Positions 60,244 to 64,000 of a stretch of 64,000 nt of DNA are shown here, piece after piece. Where the stretch lies: positions 248,001 to 312,000 of the forward strand of contig JAGPNK010000009.1 of the NCBI GenBank assembly GCA_020746835.1, in the 5' to 3' direction. Source of the stretch: Stachybotrys elegans. Lineage: Eukaryota > Ascomycota > Sordariomycetes > Hypocreales > Stachybotryaceae. Numbering within the stretch: the first letter of the stretch is position 1; the number at the start of each line of letters is the position of its first letter. The notes below the pieces were generated by a model that saw only the letters and a list, made by a program, of their open reading frames with translations, ran no database searches and had not been told where the DNA came from. Position numbers and translations under genes: made by a program.

Positions 60244-61235
60244 GGCGACTTGTCGAGGTTGCCACAGGTCGATGATGATGTGTAAAAGGATGGGAGGACG
60301 ACAGCAACAAATAATTCGGGCAGTATGGCAGCTCCGAAATTTCGCGGTGTTGAGCGTTGAGCTAGATTGTTGGATTGAGCTAAGCCTGTTATGGACTGGT
60401 GGCCCCTGCACGTGATGTCGGAGGGCCGTTCCGATGTCAGCGCTTCAAGCTACAGCACCGAAACTCTCCGAATGCGATAACAGCTCAAAAAAAATTGCCT
60501 TGATAAAAACCGTCTGAGATAAGCAGCCCTGCCTACAAACTCGGGTCCAGCAAATGCAACCGAACCTCCTTACGTCTCAAATGTATAAGAAGGCCATCGG
60601 AATCATATTCCATGGACTTGGATTGATGATGGTAGTAGAGATAAGATATGCCTAGACGCCCCTTTTGGAAACTGGCCTGGCTCAGTCGAGATGCTTGAGC
60701 GGGTTTGCGTAGGACATGGCGATATCATTCACAGCTCCAGTTCAAGGTTGTATAATATATGCCTCAGCCATTAAGTGTTGAATTCGCCGGAGCTCTCTCC
60801 TTGCCCCCAGCTTGCATAACTTGGGTCCGCCCTCGTTGTGTAACAAATTCCTGTCAAAACAATACCCGCTGCTCCAAGCTAGCCCTTGATCCATTGTAGT
60901 CGTATGATGCAGAATTCCATGCTATATGCGTTTCCCTACATTCTTCGTGTAGTAACGCCTGAATATTACCACCAACTTCTCCGCGCCAGAGAGAAAGAGG
61001 GCGCAGAAAGAGAACTGTCTTCCACCTTCTATAGTCTAAAGCGCCCTGCATAACCATAAGAGCAGGGCATGAAAGGGATCCGTTGCCGTTCCAAGGCGCC
61101 AGCTTGCAAGGCTATCTTGCTCTCGCCCTTGAAAATCCAAGGTTCACCATTATCACCGCACCAAATATCACGTGGCTCGAGTACGCGATGCTGTGAGTGA
61201 TCAGCCCTGTCGCTCAGCCAGGGTTCCAACAGCTT
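60244..61235. other. Intergenic, ~990 bp
   Basis: Promoter of PDA1 and 3' flank of the F-box gene. A/T-richer stretch at 60470-60800. No gene is recognised. Confidence 0.5.
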
Positions 61236-63482
61236 TCATGGGAAAAAGGTGGCGCCTCCTTGCAGAGGGGCGGTCGAGGGTCCAGCGTCATGCATATCAA
61301 CGTCGTCAGGACCGGAAGACTGCCCGTCGGCGCTGTCCCCAAGCACGTCAGAACTCTTAAAATCAAGAGCCATGGCACTTAGAGGTCTGGCAGGCATGTC
61401 TTCGAGTCCTCGCTGCCTAAGCGATAAGGGTCGGTCGTAAACAGTCTCTTCTGGAGGGGAAAAAGACCAAACCTGGCCATGTTAGTGCATCATTGCTACG
61501 CTGTAAGTTTGGGGGTAGCAGCTTACCTCCATGACAGTTCGGCCTTGCCTCAACGCCAAAGCAACGCACTTCTCATCCTCGAAAGCGACTCGCCAGACTG
61601 CCTCACCCTGTGCGATTAGCTCCCTGACGAGATGTCCTGTCTTCAAGTCCCAGATCTTGACGCGTCCATCGCTACCACCGCTGACAACTCGGGTGTCGTC
61701 AAACTGAAGACTGGTGACGCTATTGTCGTGTGCGGCAAGGCGGTGTATAGCCTTTCTTTTCTCGAGAGACCACACCCGGACGGAACCGTCAGAACCTCCC
61801 GTCACCAGCGTGTCGCCCCTCATCTGGAGCTGGCCAACAAGGGATGTATGGCCCTGCAGGATTCCGAGGCATTCACTGACGCGTTTAGTGAAATGCATAC
61901 GTTTGAGCGCAGAGGAGGACAACTTACCCGCTCATGGGATCCCAGATGCGGACGTTCGTGTCCAGACTGCCAGTCACCACCCTCTTGCCATCAAAGGCGA
62001 TGGCATAAATTTGGCTGAAGTGGCCCTGGAGAGTCTGCAAGCAGCGTCCCTCGGAAATACTCCATACCCGCGCAAAGGTGTCATAGCTGCCTGAAACCAC
62101 GATGTCGCCCTTGATCTCGAGGCATCTAACACTAGACTGATGACCCACAAGAACGTTTTTGCACAACCCGGTCCTGATATCCCAAATTCGCAGCGTGGTG
62201 TCTCGAGATCCGGAGATGGCCGTATTGGAGTCGGCGATCTTGAGGCATCGGACCGTCGACGTGTGACCTCGCAGAGTGTGAAGACAGGCGCTGGACGCAG
62301 GTTAGCAGGTCAGTCCGTGCAAGACTCCGTTGGGATAGCTTACCCGGTCTTCAAGTCCCAGACTCGCACATCACGGTCACAACCACCACTGACTAGGGTA
62401 TCCTCCCATGGGACCATAGCCCATACACCCATGACATGGCCCTGCAAGGTGCGTTGCGAGTCGCCGTTAGTGTCGAATACGTGAATCTTGGCATTGTCCA
62501 GCGCCACGATAATGTATTTGGGCGTCAAGTGCAGACTTGTAACCACGCCGCCCTCCTGGGTGATGTGCCGCACTATGCTTGTGCCTCCGGATCTCCACGC
62601 CGCTTCCACCATGTATCGCTGCTTGAAATGCGACTTGTACGAACGCATTCGAGGTCTGCTAGAGGGCAGGGCTCCGTCAAAGCTCCGCGAGCCAGCTGTG
62701 TGAGCCAGCAGGGGTAGAGCGCCTGGGAAACTGCTGCTGGCCATCTCAGTGTCCAGGCTGGCCAGATTGTTGGGGGCCGTCTTCATAGGGAAAGCGGGTG
62801 TCGCTGAAGACACTTCAGATAGTCTCCTCCCAAAGTCATGCTTAACGCAGAGGTTCTTCCACGTCATGTCGTCGCTCAGGAGATCCCGCCATCTCTTGGA
62901 TACCTGTGACGCTCGTGCAAGTACCTTGGGATCGTCGATGAATGACAGAATCTAGGAAGCGGTATGTTAGTAGCCGCAGCCGGGTGCGAGTTTGGGGGTC
63001 GTAGGAGTAATCAAGCTTACCCTAAGACATAGCTCATCGGGGAGACTAGTGAAGGGGTCCTTCTTAAGCAGCGGGCTGACAAACTGGTGGACGAAGCTCA
63101 GCTGTTGGCTGGTGCAGAGATTCAGGAGGTCGGCCAGTACGCGAGTGCGCTGGGGACCTGAGCAGTTCTTAAAATGCTGTCGGACCTTGGCAAGGAAGAA
63201 GTCCTCGTCGTCGGCGGCGTCGCTCCAGTCGGGCTGGCAGTGGGCGGGACCGGGGGATGCCGCTGGGGTAGGAGGAGGTGGGGGAGAGCCAGTAAGCTGC
63301 TGGTCGAAGTCGGCGGCGGGCGTCGACATGCTCGGTGTAGGGGGACCTCGAAGATGCCTGGTCTGAGGCAGCTTTTCCATGCGTTGGCTCATGGGGCCGT
63401 TTGCTGTGTTGAGCATCAATTCGTCGTTCAACATGCTCCCTCTCCTCTCGGAGAAACTCATAGGACGGTTATAACCAGCCAT
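61236..63482 (-). CDS. F-box/WD40 protein, Cdc4-like SCF substrate receptor
   Basis: Substrate-recruiting subunit of an SCF ubiquitin ligase. The ATG at 63482 gives MAGYNRPMSFSERRGSMLND. After a disordered region, FVHQFVSPLLKKDPFTSLPD runs into the F-box ELCLR / ILSFIDDPKVLARASQVSKR (intron between) and WRDLLSDDMTWKNLC. Seven or so WD40 repeats follow, for example VVSGSYDTFARVWSISEGRC, VVTGSLDTNVRIWDPMSG, LVTGGSDGSVRVWSLEKRKA and VVSGGSDGRVKIWDLKTGHL. The last intron (about 61474-61528) must be removed; translation then continues VWSFSPPEETVYDRPLSLRQ to GGATFFP, stop at 61236. The F-box spacing fits the Cdc4/FBXW7 group better than SCON-2 or FWD-1, but orthology is not proven. Confidence 0.85.
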
Positions 63483-64000
63483 AACCGAGCTGCAGATGTG
63501 ATGAAAGATTTCGCCGTGATTGCGCGGTCTGGGTCGAGGCCAGTGATTATGCGGATAGGATCGGGGGCGATGATGCGGGAGGCGATGTCGCAGTCCGCAG
63601 GTCGTTTCGGAAGGTGGGTAGGTAATACACTTAGTCTAGCCAGCTAGAGCGGTGTGAGCGAGTGTATATATACAAAGGGGGACCACGACTCCTGAAGAGT
63701 AGTAAAGAACGGTTATGAATCGATTTGAGGCCAAGGGGAGCGGTCGGCGGGAAGCGAGCGAAGGGGGGACGCTAGGATGAAGGGCAGATGAGTAGACGTA
63801 CAGGTACGTACAGTCGGTGACAAGGAAAACCCGACGACTAATCCAGGCTTTAGTGCAGCCGAGGCGTGCTGACTGTGACGACAACCGAGACGATGGATGG
63901 ACGAAAAGACTTCTGCTACCGGAGCAAACGCAGTCGATTCGATCTGGGTAATGGTCGAGAATGTCGAAGGAGAATACCGGCAAGGCGAAGCGAAGCGGGT
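63483..64000. other. Upstream flank of the F-box gene to window end
   Basis: Probable leader and promoter of the F-box/WD40 gene. No other gene is seen before the window ends. Confidence 0.5.

Overview
The window is nuclear DNA of a filamentous ascomycete, most likely a Sordariomycete (Hypocreales-like). Most genes carry short 50-70 nt introns with GT..AG borders and CTAAC/CTGAC-type branch points. Coding DNA is GC-rich at third positions, genes are not in operons, and they encode typical fungal housekeeping proteins. The genus cannot be named from sequence alone. I see no tRNA or rRNA gene, CRISPR array, complete transposon, virus or toxin gene, and no biosynthetic cluster.

Layout, left to right. 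97-1659 (-) is a NIPA-type Mg2+ transporter. 5064-7517 (-) is an unrecognised, very acidic protein whose first exon has broken reading frames. 7976-9727 (+) is the COPI delta subunit. 10251-12895 (+) is anaphase-promoting complex subunit 4. 13029-14386 (-) is the TORC1-regulating Rag GTPase Gtr2. 15971-16831 (-) is a MIF-like tautomerase with a long N-terminal extension. 17581-18309 (-) is a small multispan membrane protein. After about 4.3 kb without a recognisable gene come a 2EXR-domain protein (22655-23439, +), an LCAT/lipase-like alpha/beta hydrolase (23864-26335, -), a histidine acid phosphatase (27559-29112, +) and the four-RRM protein Nrd1 (29892-32249, -). A second gene-poor stretch (32250-36378) is rich in polypurine tracts and microsatellites.

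The right half starts with an HTH-only relative of pogo/Fot transposases (36379-36942, -) and an agmatinase-family enzyme with a signal peptide and a C-terminal KDEL (37552-38953, -). CDC42 (40842-41856, -) follows, then a 3.4 kb gap and an MFS transporter (45252-46830, +). Next are a Vma22/CCDC115-like V-ATPase assembly factor (47165-47779, +), a mercuric-reductase-like flavoprotein (47860-49286, -, frame broken once), a neurochondrin-family protein (49537-51585, -) and a CLC chloride transporter (52071-55043, +, frame broken once). A minus-strand run of DNA ligase I, pyruvate dehydrogenase E1 alpha and a Cdc4-like F-box/WD40 protein fills the rest up to 63482.

The genes do not form one pathway. 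Loose themes are endomembrane and ion homeostasis (COPI, CLC, V-ATPase assembly, NIPA, Gtr2 at the vacuole) and the cell cycle (APC4, Cdc4-like, DNA ligase, CDC42). The most useful second-look items are the KDEL-tagged secretory agmatinase, the tautomerase whose usual catalytic proline is buried inside a longer protein, the HTH-only transposase derivative, and single-base frame breaks in three genes. Two of those breaks lie in C6/G6 runs and look like base-calling errors rather than biology.
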